Shown: positions 1-8,805 of the stretch, piece by piece
Numbering within the stretch: position 1 is the first letter of the stretch
How the letters are laid out: each line of letters starts with the position of its first letter
Assembly: GCA_021162845.1 (NCBI GenBank)
Contig: JAGGXX010000047.1
Location: 45,990-109,989, forward strand
Direction: 5' to 3'
DNA length: 64,000 nucleotides
From: Thermoprotei archaeon
GTDB lineage: Archaea; Thermoproteota; Thermoprotei; QMSL01; B3-G16
The notes under the pieces: generated by a model
Databases searched by the model: none
What the model was told of the DNA's origin: nothing
Seen by the model: only the letters and a program-made list of their open reading frames with translations
Position numbers and translations under genes: made by a program

Positions 1-115
1 CTCCTGAGACGGCGGCAAGTATGAACATCTCTTTATGAGAGAAGGCCCTTACCTCCATGAGGGCTCTAGATATCTTCATTAAAACAGACCTAAGCGTAAT
101 AGTTGAAGATAGCAT
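1..115 (-). CDS. partial hypothetical protein, cut by window edge
   Basis: An open frame runs from an ATG at 115 to the left edge without a stop, giving about 38 residues; an in-frame ATG at 79 is an alternative start. A TATA-like actataaaag (127-136, read on the minus strand) sits about 50 bases upstream of the second ATG. That spacing would fit a short leader before 79 better than a start at 115. The visible part (helical, with a KEMF-ILAA-like stretch) is too short to recognise. It lies downstream of enolase on the same strand and could be co-transcribed. The function is unknown. Confidence 0.4.
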   Translation of the reverse strand, partial: MLSSTITLRSVLMKISRALMEVRAFSHKEMFILAAVSG

Positions 116-174
116 CCTTCCTCTCACTATAAAAGCTGATCTATCTGTATGGGGATAGGGAAAAAGCCTGTTCC

Positions 175-1482
175 TTATCTCCTACCCAACCTCTTGAATA
201 CGCTCCATCCCGGATAAACAGCCTCTTCGCCTAATCGTTCTTCAATTCTAAGAAGCCTATTGTACTTTGCAGTCCTCTCTCCCCTAGCTGGGGCTCCAGT
301 CTTTATTAACCCCGAGTTTAAAGCCACTGCTAAGTCCGCTATAGTGGTATCCTCGGTCTCTCCGGATCTGTGACTAACTATCACATTATAACCCTGACTG
401 AATGCTATTCCAGCGGCGTCCATAGCCTCTGTTAGCGTTCCTATTTGGTTAACCTTTAGGAGTAGGGCGTTCGCAGCGCCCAACTCTATGCCCTTTCGTA
501 ACCTTTCTGGGTTAGTTACGAACAGGTCATCGCCCACTATTTGAACCTTTCCCTTGAACATCTTCGTTATTATACTAAATCCCTCGTAGTCCTCTTCGTA
601 GAAGGGGTCTTCGATTGACTTTATGGGATACTCGCTGACTATCGCCTCATAGTACTCAAGCATCTGATCCCTGCTGAGTAGCTTCCCGTCGATCTCATAT
701 TTTCCATCATGATAGAAGCTACTCGCCGCCGCATCTAAGGCCAGGACTATTTCCCTCTCAGGATCGTATCCTGCGTTTTGAATTGACTTAATGAGCGCAT
801 CTAGCGCTTCTCTAGTCTTTTCCATCGGTGGCGCGAACCCTCCTTCATCACCCACATTAACCGCTGTTACTCCGTACTCTCGTTTAAGGTAAGCCTTAAG
901 CTCGTGGTACACTTCACAGCCCATGCGTAATGCCTCACTGAACTTCTCGGCTCCTACAGGCATTATCATGAATTCCTGTATACTAAGCTTGTTCCCAGCA
1001 TGCTTCCCGCCGTTCAATATGTTCATCATAGGAACTGGGAGAATGTGCGCTCTGATGCCACCTATGTACCTGAAGAGCTCCATACCCGCAGTAGAAGCAG
1101 CAGCCTTAGCGTTAGCTAAGGAGACGCCCAATATGGCATTTGCACCTAACTTTGACTTATTCTTAGTGCCATCTAACGTGAGGAGAATGCGATCTAGATC
1201 CCTTTGCCTTCTGGAATCCATGCCCGTTATTATTGGAGCTATTATGGTGTTCACGTTATCGACGGCCCTCTTAACTCCTAATCCATGATATCTCTTGCCG
1301 CCGTCCCTTATTTCAACCGCCTCATGTACTCCCTTAGAAGCACCGGCTGGCACCTCAGCTACTCCAATACCGCCTCCCTCAGTCCTTATCTCGACCTCAA
1401 CCGTTGGATTACCACGTGAATCCAGGACCTCCCTGGCTTTGACGTATGCTATTTTGTACGCGCTCTCCTCGTTTACCTTCAT
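175..1482 (-). CDS. eno: enolase (2-phosphoglycerate dehydratase)
   Basis: Glycolytic and gluconeogenic enolase, interconverting 2-phosphoglycerate and phosphoenolpyruvate in the cytoplasm. At 435 residues it is full length. It shows the N-terminal [10 protein letters not shown] block, the flexible GASKG loop, the metal-ligand region DDLFVTNP, the [14 protein letters not shown] signature with the catalytic lysine, and [17 protein letters not shown] near the C terminus. About ten residues precede the usual start of the family. The ATG is still supported by an aggtagggg-like ribosome site that overlaps the end of the upstream isomerase gene, only 8 bases away, so the two are probably co-transcribed. 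Identification is secure. Confidence 0.97.
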   Translation of the reverse strand: MKVNEESAYKIAYVKAREVLDSRGNPTVEVEIRTEGGGIGVAEVPAGASKGVHEAVEIRDGGKRYHGLGVKRAVDNVNTIIAPIITGMDSRRQRDLDRILLTLDGTKNKSKLGANAILGVSLANAKAAASTAGMELFRYIGGIRAHILPVPMMNILNGGKHAGNKLSIQEFMIMPVGAEKFSEALRMGCEVYHELKAYLKREYGVTAVNVGDEGGFAPPMEKTREALDALIKSIQNAGYDPEREIVLALDAAASSFYHDGKYEIDGKLLSRDQMLEYYEAIVSEYPIKSIEDPFYEEDYEGFSIITKMFKGKVQIVGDDLFVTNPERLRKGIELGAANALLLKVNQIGTLTEAMDAAGIAFSQGYNVIVSHRSGETEDTTIADLAVALNSGLIKTGAPARGERTAKYNRLLRIEERLGEEAVYPGWSVFKRLGRR

Positions 1483-1490
1483 GACATCCC

Positions 1491-2321
1491 CTACCTAAGT
1501 TTCTCCCTTAGAGAGATAAGTATATTGCCTAAATCCTCAATTGAAGCGCGCTTGTTCTTATGTCGTAAGAACATCTCAAGTAACAGGAACTTCGCGCCGC
1601 TCTTCCTTACTTCGTCTATTACATACGCTATATTCAGCTCTCCTTTACCTAGTACCAGGTGATCCAGGACCCTATCCCCTTCGACTTTATAATCGTGTAA
1701 GTGGATGACCTCTATCCTACCTCGTAACCGTTTAAACCACTCACTAAGCTCGTCTCCCCCTCCTTTCTTTTTCATATTTGCCCCCTTCACGTGCCCCACA
1801 TCAAGACAGGCCCTTAATCCTTCGTTTTCCTTAAGAAGTCCCCATATCTCATCCACTGAGCCTAAGAAATCAGTAGGGTTGTTCTCCAAGGTAGGGATGA
1901 TGTTGGCCTCCTTACACATCCTGCATATCTCCTTTACCGATCTACGCGTCGCAGCATAAGCTGCCTTATATACCTCCTCATATTCAGTAGCTTCTTTAGT
2001 GAAGACGTGAAAATTGAAATAATGGCTTTCGAGCCGGGAGGCGAACTCCACGCACCTCCTGTACACCTTCAATGCGGCCCTCCTTATGACATCACGTGGG
2101 CTCCCTAAACTTATATCGCGCCATGGTCCATGTATCCCCACTTCGATTCCGTACCCTCTTATACTCTTTACAAGCTCTTCCATCTCGAATTCATCTATCG
2201 CTTCTGGCCATGGGTAATCCAAGGATATCTCTACATAGTCAAATCCTCTCTCATGGACAACTTGAATTAAATCTATAAGCCTCCCACTACCGTACCACAC
2301 TGGCAAACCAAGATATATCAT
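1491..2321 (-). CDS. xylose-isomerase-like TIM-barrel sugar phosphate isomerase/epimerase
   Basis: A 276-residue single-domain TIM barrel of the AP endonuclease 2 / sugar isomerase-epimerase superfamily. Probable metal-binding positions are seen in order: the Glu of TLENNP, the Asp and His of LDVGHVKG, the His and Asp of IHLHDYK, and the Glu of LLEMFL. These are the four strand-end positions used by this fold to bind Mn or Zn. Substrates in the family are varied (hydroxypyruvate, tagatose, inosose derivatives) and cannot be assigned here; an endonuclease IV role is less likely because fewer metal ligands are visible. It lies 8 bases upstream of enolase on the same strand, suggesting a link to central carbon metabolism. 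Confidence 0.75.
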   Translation of the reverse strand: MIYLGLPVWYGSGRLIDLIQVVHERGFDYVEISLDYPWPEAIDEFEMEELVKSIRGYGIEVGIHGPWRDISLGSPRDVIRRAALKVYRRCVEFASRLESHYFNFHVFTKEATEYEEVYKAAYAATRRSVKEICRMCKEANIIPTLENNPTDFLGSVDEIWGLLKENEGLRACLDVGHVKGANMKKKGGGDELSEWFKRLRGRIEVIHLHDYKVEGDRVLDHLVLGKGELNIAYVIDEVRKSGAKFLLLEMFLRHKNKRASIEDLGNILISLREKLR

Positions 2322-2388
2322 GGGTCTCCCCCTTTAGAGGGATCAAAAATAAGTACGACCTCTGTTTCGCGGTCCTAGTCCCTTAACT

Positions 2389-2790
2389 TTAATGTCCTGT
2401 CAGCCGCGGCCTGAACTTTACGCCGTACTCTATTATGCCCTCTTCTCCGTCTTCGCGTATCTTCCTGAAAACCGCTTCAACCTCCATACCTATCTCAACT
2501 TCGGAGAGGTCGATATCCGTTAACTGAGCTAGTACCTTAGTGCCATCTAAGAGCTCCACCACTGCGATCGCGTATGGAGCGTACTTCTCATATCCCCTAG
2601 GCGGGCTCCTTATGATAGTATACGTCACGACAACTCCTCTCTCAGGCAACTTTACCTCCACGAGATTTCTGCTATGGCATACAGGACATACTCTACGTGG
2701 TGGATAGTAACGTCTACCGCATGATAGGCATTCGGTACCTACTAACCTATATCTATATGCTCTCTCCCTCCAATACCTAGGCACGCTCAT
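2389..2790 (-). CDS. DUF35 Zn-ribbon/OB-fold acyl-CoA channelling subunit
   Basis: A small protein with a rubredoxin-like zinc ribbon (CLSCG then CPVCH, four Cys) followed by an OB fold (VVTYTIIRSPP, YAIAVVEL). In archaea this DUF35 family bridges acetoacetyl-CoA thiolase and HMG-CoA synthase and is thought to shuttle CoA-bound intermediates between them; the gene order here matches that complex. I place the start at the ATG at 2790, because the in-frame ATG at 2799 would sit directly on the aaggtgatg ribosome site left by the thiolase stop. It is the last gene of the three-gene mevalonate-entry operon. Confidence 0.9.
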   Translation of the reverse strand: MSVPRYWRERAYRYRLVGTECLSCGRRYYPPRRVCPVCHSRNLVEVKLPERGVVVTYTIIRSPPRGYEKYAPYAIAVVELLDGTKVLAQLTDIDLSEVEIGMEVEAVFRKIREDGEEGIIEYGVKFRPRLTGH

Positions 2791-2800
2791 GCACATCACC

Positions 2801-3958
2801 TTAATCCGCCCTACTTAGGATATGAATAGCCACAGTTCCCCCAACTCCTCCTGTTGATTGTAATAAGGCGTTCTCAGCATTAGGTACCTGATTCTTACCT
2901 GCATCTCCTCTAAGTTGAAGGATCGCGTCTATGGCCTGGTATATTCCAGTAGCTCCTACGGGATGGCCCCTAGCCTTGAGCCCTCCCATAGTATTTGTGG
3001 GTACTCGTCCATCAGGAGCTATCTCACCTTCCTTGACCAGTACCGCTCCCCTTCCTCTCTCCGCAAATCCTAGATCCTCAAGGGCTAAGATACCCAATAT
3101 GGTGAACGCATCGTGCACTTCCAGCACATTTATATCCTTAGGCTCTAACTTAGCCTGTTTATATGCCTTCCTTGAAGCTAAGACGGTAGCTCTTAGGCTA
3201 AGCATATCGTCCCTCTCATAAATTGAGAGGTAGTCGGTTGCCACAGCGGAAGCCCTTATCACTATCGGCGTATCAGTCAGTTTCTTAGCTCTTTCAAGCG
3301 TGGTTAACACGAGCACAGCGGCGCCGTCGCTTATAGGTGCGCATTCGAGTAGGTGTATCGGATCAGCTATAAGGGGTGATCGCAATACATCCTCTAGCTT
3401 AACTCGCCTCCTAAAGCGGGCATGAGGCGTGTTAACGGCGTTTTCATGCATAAGGACGGCGAAGTTAGCTATATCCTCCTGCTTCACGCCATATTTATGC
3501 ATATATAGCCTATAGACGAGGGCATTCAGCCCTACGAACGTGACTCCGCTATATATCGTGTATTCCATGTCATCCGCCATTGCCAGGGAAAACGTGACAT
3601 CTGGCGTGAGTCTATCGGTCATCTTCTCCACGCCTCCTGCCAGGACTACGTCATAGAGGCCTGAGGCCACAGCCATATATGCTTGATGTAGGCTTACACC
3701 ACCTGATGCGCATGCTGCCTCGATTTTTGCAGCAGCTATGCCTGGATGCCCTATGTAGCCTGCTAGGAGCGCGCCTAAGTGTTCTTGTTCCTGTAATGTC
3801 CCGCTCATCATGTTCCCAACGTAGAGAGCATCCACATCATCTATTCCCGCATCTTCAAGTGCCCTTAAAGAAGCCTCCACGAATAGGTCCCTTAAGGAGC
3901 GCTCCCATAACTCGCCTATCTTAGTATATCCTATCCCGACTATAGCTACCTCCCTCAT
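2801..3958 (-). CDS. acetyl-CoA C-acetyltransferase (thiolase), archaeal
   Basis: Thiolase fold, 385 residues from the chosen start. It condenses two acetyl-CoA to acetoacetyl-CoA, the first step of the mevalonate pathway. The acyl-accepting Cys lies in EAACASGG (about residue 83). Later active-site blocks are EVHDAF, GGLKARGHPVGATG (His) and the C-terminal glycine-rich QSTGGVGG. The usual second catalytic Cys motif (CxG) of biosynthetic thiolases is replaced by this glycine-rich end, as in archaeal SCP-x-like thiolases. A GTG at 3967 is in frame, but the ATG at 3958 has a gaggtga site at proper spacing that overlaps the stop of the HMG-CoA synthase gene, so translation is probably coupled. 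Confidence 0.93.
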   Translation of the reverse strand: MREVAIVGIGYTKIGELWERSLRDLFVEASLRALEDAGIDDVDALYVGNMMSGTLQEQEHLGALLAGYIGHPGIAAAKIEAACASGGVSLHQAYMAVASGLYDVVLAGGVEKMTDRLTPDVTFSLAMADDMEYTIYSGVTFVGLNALVYRLYMHKYGVKQEDIANFAVLMHENAVNTPHARFRRRVKLEDVLRSPLIADPIHLLECAPISDGAAVLVLTTLERAKKLTDTPIVIRASAVATDYLSIYERDDMLSLRATVLASRKAYKQAKLEPKDINVLEVHDAFTILGILALEDLGFAERGRGAVLVKEGEIAPDGRVPTNTMGGLKARGHPVGATGIYQAIDAILQLRGDAGKNQVPNAENALLQSTGGVGGTVAIHILSRAD

Positions 3959-3963
3959 ATCCC

Positions 3964-5007
3964 TCACCTCATACGTATCTTCCCCCTATGGATGAGATAC
4001 TTCGCGTAGTCCAGGTATTTCCGCCTCCCCAGATAATCAGCGACCTTAGGTGCTAGGTCGCGCCTTGCCTCTATTGCATCCTGAACTACTATGCTAAAGG
4101 CATCGCTACCGGCTCCGGATCCGAATGAGACCGCTAAGATCCTTTCTCCGGGTTTAGCCATGTCAAGTATATTCGCTAGGCCTATTAACATGGCCGCCGC
4201 ATACGTATTCCCTATCCTATCGCATAGGAGCCCTGGTTTAACCTGATCCATGTTAAATCCGAGCCTCCGTGCCGCGGTTAAGGGGAATTTTACGTTTGGT
4301 TGGTGAAATACGGCATAATTGAAGTCCGTTGCCTTAAGCCCTAGCTCTTCCATGAGCCCTTTTGCCGCATTGATTATGTGCTTGAAATAAGCGGGCTCCC
4401 CCGTGAACCTCCCAGTGTGCATTGGATAAAATCGCCCTTCACGTCGCCAGAAATCGGGAGTATCCGTCACATAGGAGTGAGAACCCTCGATGTAGGCCAA
4501 CGTCTCATGAGACTTAGTGCTTAAGATGTAAGCTGCTGCGCCGCAGCCCGCAGTGTACTCTAAGGCGTCCTTTGGCCTCCCTTGAGCCGTATCCACTCCT
4601 ATGGCCAGTGCATATCTTACCATCCCGGAGGCTACTAATGCTATTGAAGATTGCAGGCCCTCCGTTCCCGCCTTGCAGGCGAACTCCAGATCAGCTGCTA
4701 GCGTATTCGGTGTGATACCGAGCACTTCGGCCACGATGGTAGCGCTTGGTTTAACGGCATAGGGCTTACTCTCCGTGCCCAACCTAACAGATCCTATATC
4801 CCTTGGATCTATATTAGCCCTTTTCAAGGCATTTTTAGCTGCTTCTACAGCCATCGTAATAGAATCCTCATCGAGACCTACGACGCTCTTCTCCTCGATT
4901 GGTACCTGCACGACATTCCAGATCCTCGCTATCTCTTTTGCTTTTATCCTGTACATGGGGATGTAGGCACCATAGCCGACGATGCCTACATCACTAGCTG
5001 TCCTCAT
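3964..5007 (-). CDS. hydroxymethylglutaryl-CoA synthase
   Basis: HMG-CoA synthase of the archaeal/bacterial short type (347 residues). It makes HMG-CoA from acetoacetyl-CoA and acetyl-CoA for isoprenoid lipids. The catalytic Cys is in LEFACKAG (Cys111), the general acid Glu in GTES (about residue 79), and the His in FHQPN. The C-terminal [12 protein letters not shown] matches the CoA-binding end of the family. It is the first gene of the operon HMG-CoA synthase, thiolase, DUF35, and its stop overlaps the next gene's ribosome site. The thiolase is expected to feed acetoacetyl-CoA directly to this enzyme within one complex. No HMG-CoA reductase lies in the window. Confidence 0.95.
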   Translation of the reverse strand: MRTASDVGIVGYGAYIPMYRIKAKEIARIWNVVQVPIEEKSVVGLDEDSITMAVEAAKNALKRANIDPRDIGSVRLGTESKPYAVKPSATIVAEVLGITPNTLAADLEFACKAGTEGLQSSIALVASGMVRYALAIGVDTAQGRPKDALEYTAGCGAAAYILSTKSHETLAYIEGSHSYVTDTPDFWRREGRFYPMHTGRFTGEPAYFKHIINAAKGLMEELGLKATDFNYAVFHQPNVKFPLTAARRLGFNMDQVKPGLLCDRIGNTYAAAMLIGLANILDMAKPGERILAVSFGSGAGSDAFSIVVQDAIEARRDLAPKVADYLGRRKYLDYAKYLIHRGKIRMR

Positions 5008-5076
5008 AAAACCTCACGGTGAAATATAGGAGTCATGAGACTATTTTACGCTTTCTGTCGAAATATTATACGACAA

Positions 5077-5604
5077 TTACTCAAGTAACTTGATAACATT
5101 AGTCAATTGCGCTCTAATCTCCTCTAACTCCTTCCTAATCTTACTAAGCCTCCCTTCTAACTCCTCCCTTTTATCCCTCTCCTCCTTATATTTTCTCGTG
5201 AGCTCCTCGGCCTTCTTCTCTAGTTCTTTAACTTTCTCCTCGAGCTCCTCATACCTCTTTCCTACTAGCTCCTCAGGTAACGTTAACTTAAAGCCCTCCC
5301 TCACTATTCTCTCGTACGTCTCCCTAACTAACTTACCCGCCTTAGTCCTCCTGCCTAAGTGATTCCTTATCGTCCCCTCAGACCTCCCTAAGTCATCTGC
5401 TATTTCGCTCACGCTCATCCCCGCTCTCTCCCTAGCAAGGGCGCCGGCCGCTACTGCTAGGGAGTCTATCCACGTGATCCTCTCCTCACTTTCCCTTATC
5501 TCGTCGAGTACATCCTTCCTCAGGAGAGTGCCTATTAGGAGGGCTGTCTCAAGCTTATGTATCTCCTCTCTACCTATCGGCCTTACAGGTATTTCCTCGC
5601 TCAT
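5077..5604 (-). CDS. HTH protein with long C-terminal coiled coil
   Basis: About 175 residues. Residues 50-95 hold a sigma-like/MarR-like helix-turn-helix (MSVSEIADDLGRSEGTIRNHL). From about residue 115 to the end runs a strongly charged heptad region rich in Glu, Lys and Leu, a probable dimeric coiled coil. The ATG at 5604 is preferred over 5610 because gaggtt lies 8 bases before it. A TATA-like tract (5641-5650 on the complementary strand) gives the gene its own promoter. Likely a DNA-binding regulator conserved in Thermoproteota; its targets are unknown. No effector domain is visible. Confidence 0.7.
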   Translation of the reverse strand: MSEEIPVRPIGREEIHKLETALLIGTLLRKDVLDEIRESEERITWIDSLAVAAGALARERAGMSVSEIADDLGRSEGTIRNHLGRRTKAGKLVRETYERIVREGFKLTLPEELVGKRYEELEEKVKELEKKAEELTRKYKEERDKREELEGRLSKIRKELEEIRAQLTNVIKLLE

Positions 5605-5676
5605 GCTCATAACCTCATCATAATGGACTAAGAAGAAGGATAAATAAAATTACGTCTTTTTTAGACTAAGTTACCC

Positions 5677-6426
5677 TCACTCCTCGAACAGCACTCCCCG
5701 CCTTACCTTAAGCACCTTGTCGGGGTAGATGACTATCCCCTTATCTGTTATGTCAAACGGATGTCGTCTCATGCTATGTGATGTACCGCGCATCTTCCAG
5801 ACTATCACGCTCCTCCTTAGTTCTCCCTCATACTCGTCTAGATCGAGACGGATTATGCCATCGGCAGCATGTTCTACGCCTGGACCACCGAAGCCTCGCT
5901 CAGTTGAGCTTACCTGGCTTACTAAGATCGAAGTACATCCCATGCCAGATAATATCCTCTTCAGCTGCATCACTACACCCCTAGCAACTGATGGCTTGGT
6001 TAGATAAAGTGTGGAGACCGAGTCTATCACGACACGCTGTGCGTGGGTATCTCTTATGGCTCTCCTTAATACGTCGACTAACTCGTGTACATCGTCAGGA
6101 TTCTTCACGACATACCTCTCCCTTTTGGCGTATTCGCCTATCCCTCCCGTGAACGCATCTACTATTGCGAAGAGCCCTTCCTGTACATATTCCCTAACAT
6201 TCCATCCGAACTTGGCCATATTATCCATTATCTGCTTAGGATGCTCCTCGAGAGCAACCAAAACCCCTGTCTCACCTCTTATGAGCCCGTGATAAAGGAA
6301 TTGCTGTCCTAGTATGGATTTACCGGTCCCTGGTCCCCCCGAGAGGAGCACCACGTTTCTCCTAGGTATCCCTCCGTGTAGTATCTGGTCAAGCCCGGGT
6401 ATCCCCGTCTCCACTCTCTCCGACAT
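5677..6426 (-). CDS. KaiC-like RecA-superfamily ATPase, single domain
   Basis: A 249-residue KaiC/RadA-like ATPase with one RecA core. Walker A is GGPGTGKS (about residues 30-37) and Walker B is [12 protein letters not shown]. The N-terminal [15 protein letters not shown] opening is typical of archaeal KaiC-like proteins. There is no second RecA domain and no clock-type phosphorylation segment. Archaeal single-domain KaiC proteins have been tied to signalling and motility control and often sit beside small GTPase-regulatory proteins. Here two roadblock-type genes lie immediately upstream on the same strand, after a gap of 78 bases, so a functional group is likely. Confidence 0.85.
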   Translation of the reverse strand: MSERVETGIPGLDQILHGGIPRRNVVLLSGGPGTGKSILGQQFLYHGLIRGETGVLVALEEHPKQIMDNMAKFGWNVREYVQEGLFAIVDAFTGGIGEYAKRERYVVKNPDDVHELVDVLRRAIRDTHAQRVVIDSVSTLYLTKPSVARGVVMQLKRILSGMGCTSILVSQVSSTERGFGGPGVEHAADGIIRLDLDEYEGELRRSVIVWKMRGTSHSMRRHPFDITDKGIVIYPDKVLKVRRGVLFEE

Positions 6427-6504
6427 CTACACCCCAATCGAATACTACGAAGTACGCCTGTATTAACGTTAGCCATCAGCACTGGGCTGAAAGCTCTGAG
6501 AGAG

Positions 6505-7146
6505 TTATTTACCGTACTTCCTTATTATGTAATCATCGATTGCCCTAAAGACTGCTTCATGACTCCTCCGGCTCTCTGGCTCATCGTTAGCATATCTAAC
6601 AATATAGCACGCGTTCGCCCTATCGACCATGCCCAGCATTAACCCGCCCCCAGGAACCTTAATATCGAGGTGTTTAGCGCTAACGAGCGTCCTCTGTATG
6701 CCATCTAAGATCTCTTTAGCTAAGGCTGCCTCCTCTTCACTTCGCTTCCTATCGCCTATCGTGCTTTCCACGAGTAAGCCTGATTTATCGGCTATCGTTA
6801 TCGACTTAAGGTCGTATGCTACTAATAAATCCTTTAATGTTGTCGCTCTCATAAAGGGCACTTCCTCTTCCCTGACTCTCTGGGGTTGAGCATACATCTG
6901 TGCGTAACCCCCCACCACCATCTGAGCTAGTAGCTTTATGGAGCTCGCGTATTCCATGATGAACTTGCCTAAAGCCCTGTTGGCCTCCTTGATGTCCGAT
7001 GCAAGTCTCTTGTGTAGCGCGCGTACCAGGAGAAACGTGATCAATGTGTAAAGACCTAAGAAGAAAATATCCTTCAGCGTTATAGACATCAATAGCTCAA
7101 GTAAGGCGCTCATTAAGCTATCCGAGCTCAAAAGGATCACCTTCAT
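6505..7146 (-). CDS. membrane-anchored protein with roadblock-like C-terminal domain
   Basis: 213 residues. One or two hydrophobic helices lie near the N terminus (about residues 5-48), followed by a basic helix-rich linker. A C-terminal alpha/beta domain (about 85-205) contains SITIADKSGLLVES and a final DDYIIRKYG helix, the layout of a roadblock/LC7 or related profilin-like sensor fold. The assignment to roadblock is by pattern only. The start overlaps the end of the upstream roadblock gene by 29 bases, pointing to coupled translation. It probably holds the KaiC/roadblock group at the cytoplasmic membrane. Confidence 0.6.
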   Translation of the reverse strand: MKVILLSSDSLMSALLELLMSITLKDIFFLGLYTLITFLLVRALHKRLASDIKEANRALGKFIMEYASSIKLLAQMVVGGYAQMYAQPQRVREEEVPFMRATTLKDLLVAYDLKSITIADKSGLLVESTIGDRKRSEEEAALAKEILDGIQRTLVSAKHLDIKVPGGGLMLGMVDRANACYIVRYANDEPESRRSHEAVFRAIDDYIIRKYGK

Positions 7147-7471
7147 ATCTCATCCTTCTCAGGATTAGATAAATCCTCCCGAGGTTCGGATTAGGGCGTG
7201 TCTTACAGACTAAGAAGCCATGCTTCCCCTTTGTCATGATGATGTGTCTTCCATTTTCGAGCAACACATCCACCCTCATTATGTTATCTGGTAATATGCC
7301 TATCGTGAAGATTCCATGAAGGCCACTTATAACGTCCTCCTCTATTTCATTTCTCCCTGCCTTGGCTATGATATCCCCTTTCTCGCTTATTAACGCTATC
7401 CACTCAAGCTCCCCACGTCCCTCGGCTAGCATCCGCCTTAACCTGACCTTCTGCTCTTCACCCTCAGACAC
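7118..7471 (-). CDS. roadblock/LC7-like small protein
   Basis: 117 residues, a single domain beginning with a helix (KVRLRRMLAEG) and then LEWIALISEKGDIIAKAG, the first two strands typical of roadblock/LC7. A helix and strands follow (IMRVDVLLENGRHIIMTKG, HGFLVCKTRPN), then a last helix (LGRIYLILRRM). Roadblock proteins act as dimeric partners of small GTPases or ATPases in archaeal and bacterial polarity and motility systems. It is the first gene of the group running on into the membrane-anchored roadblock-like protein and the KaiC-like ATPase. No GTPase of the MglA type is nearby, although a TGS GTPase is divergently transcribed. Confidence 0.65.
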   Translation of the reverse strand: MSEGEEQKVRLRRMLAEGRGELEWIALISEKGDIIAKAGRNEIEEDVISGLHGIFTIGILPDNIMRVDVLLENGRHIIMTKGKHGFLVCKTRPNPNLGRIYLILRRMRYEGDPFELG

Positions 7472-7579
7472 GACGCATCGACACCTTTCCTTAAGGCATC
7501 ACCCTAGCTTAAGGATCATTTAATACTTGTTTTCACTGTATATTTATCAGTCTCTAGCTCATGCCCCGGGGATTACTTT

Positions 7580-8743
7580 ATGCCAGCTAACCTACCAGTT
7601 GAGGCTAAGGCTAAATGGATTAAGGTAATGAATGCCAGGACCCCGGAGGAGAAGCTAGAGGCGTTACGGGACTTCCTCTCTTCCGTACCCAGGCACAAAG
7701 GCACGGAAAAACTCATCAGCCGCGTAAGGCGTCAAATGGCGTTGCTCCGCAGGGAGATAGAGGAGAGGAAACGGATTAAAAAAGTAGGTAGGCGCTCGCC
7801 CTTCATAATACCTCGTGAAGGTGACCTTCAGCTTTGCATAATAGGCATGCCGAACTCAGGTAAGAGCTCCATCCTCCGCAGGCTGACGAATGCTAAGCCT
7901 AAGGTCTCATCATTACCTTTTTCGACGACATTACCCGTTCCCGGCATGTTCCTCTATGAAGGCGTCCTCATACAACTCATAGAGGTACCTTCTTTCTTCC
8001 TATTCCCCAGTAAGGGCGCTCTCTCTTCTCAATCTCTAGCTCTGATAAGGAACTCGGACGGCCTCTTGATGGTGCTTGATGCGCAGAAGGACCCGATCTC
8101 TCAGTTTAAGTCCATAGTCCATGTCCTCGACGCATCTCACATAAATATTTCTAAACCACAGGCCCTTGTCGAGATAAAACGTACTCGTGGAGGAGGTATA
8201 AGGGTTTTCGGCAAGCTTAATGGTTGTACAGCAGATGATGTAGCTCAGCTTCTGCGTTCGTATAGGATATACAATGCAATCGTGCGTATACGGGGCACGG
8301 CATCAATAGACGATATAGAGTCCTCACTTTTCGAAAGCCGCGTGTATAAGCCTACGATCCTGCTCGTAAACAAGGTAGAGGATGAGCGCTCTAGGCAGAA
8401 TGCCACTGTGCTCAAGAGTTTCATAGGTGAGGGACTTCCGGTTCTCATGCTTTCCGCTGAAAAAGACGAGCATATCGATACTAAGAAGCTAGGTGAGCTA
8501 ATTTTAAGGACTTTGAACGTCATACGAGTCTATACCAAAGAGCCTAACTCCCCTCCATCTCAGAGGCCCTTGATATTACCTAAAGGTTCACGGGTGATAG
8601 ATGTGGCACAGAGGATTCATAGCTTCCTAGCTGAGAACTTCAAGTATGCAAAGGTATGGTCTAAGAGGCTTCCATATTCGCCTCAGAAAGTCGGTGCTGA
8701 CTTCATATTAGGTGATGGCGACGTAGTGGAGATAAGGGTCTGA
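7580..8743 (+). CDS. TGS-domain GTPase related to DRG/Obg, with altered G3 motif
   Basis: 387 residues: an N-terminal helical segment (1-80), a G domain (about 83-310) and a C-terminal TGS domain (about 315-387, ending FILGDGDVVEIRV). G1 is intact (GMPNSGKSS, 89-97). G4 is NKVE (264-267) rather than NKxD. The expected DxPG of G3 reads EVPS (135-138), so the catalytic DxxG Asp and Gly are both changed. The layout matches the DRG/Rbg family, which associates with ribosomes. A TATA-like tatattta (about 7539-7546) suggests a short leader. Divergent from the roadblock/KaiC genes. GTP binding is plausible; hydrolysis by the normal route is doubtful. Confidence 0.8.
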   Translation: MPANLPVEAKAKWIKVMNARTPEEKLEALRDFLSSVPRHKGTEKLISRVRRQMALLRREIEERKRIKKVGRRSPFIIPREGDLQLCIIGMPNSGKSSILRRLTNAKPKVSSLPFSTTLPVPGMFLYEGVLIQLIEVPSFFLFPSKGALSSQSLALIRNSDGLLMVLDAQKDPISQFKSIVHVLDASHINISKPQALVEIKRTRGGGIRVFGKLNGCTADDVAQLLRSYRIYNAIVRIRGTASIDDIESSLFESRVYKPTILLVNKVEDERSRQNATVLKSFIGEGLPVLMLSAEKDEHIDTKKLGELILRTLNVIRVYTKEPNSPPSQRPLILPKGSRVIDVAQRIHSFLAENFKYAKVWSKRLPYSPQKVGADFILGDGDVVEIRV

Positions 8744-8805
8744 CTTATTTTAAGAAATACCTCCTTAACTCGTTACCTCCTTTCACTAGAAAGGGGTTAA
8801 CTATT

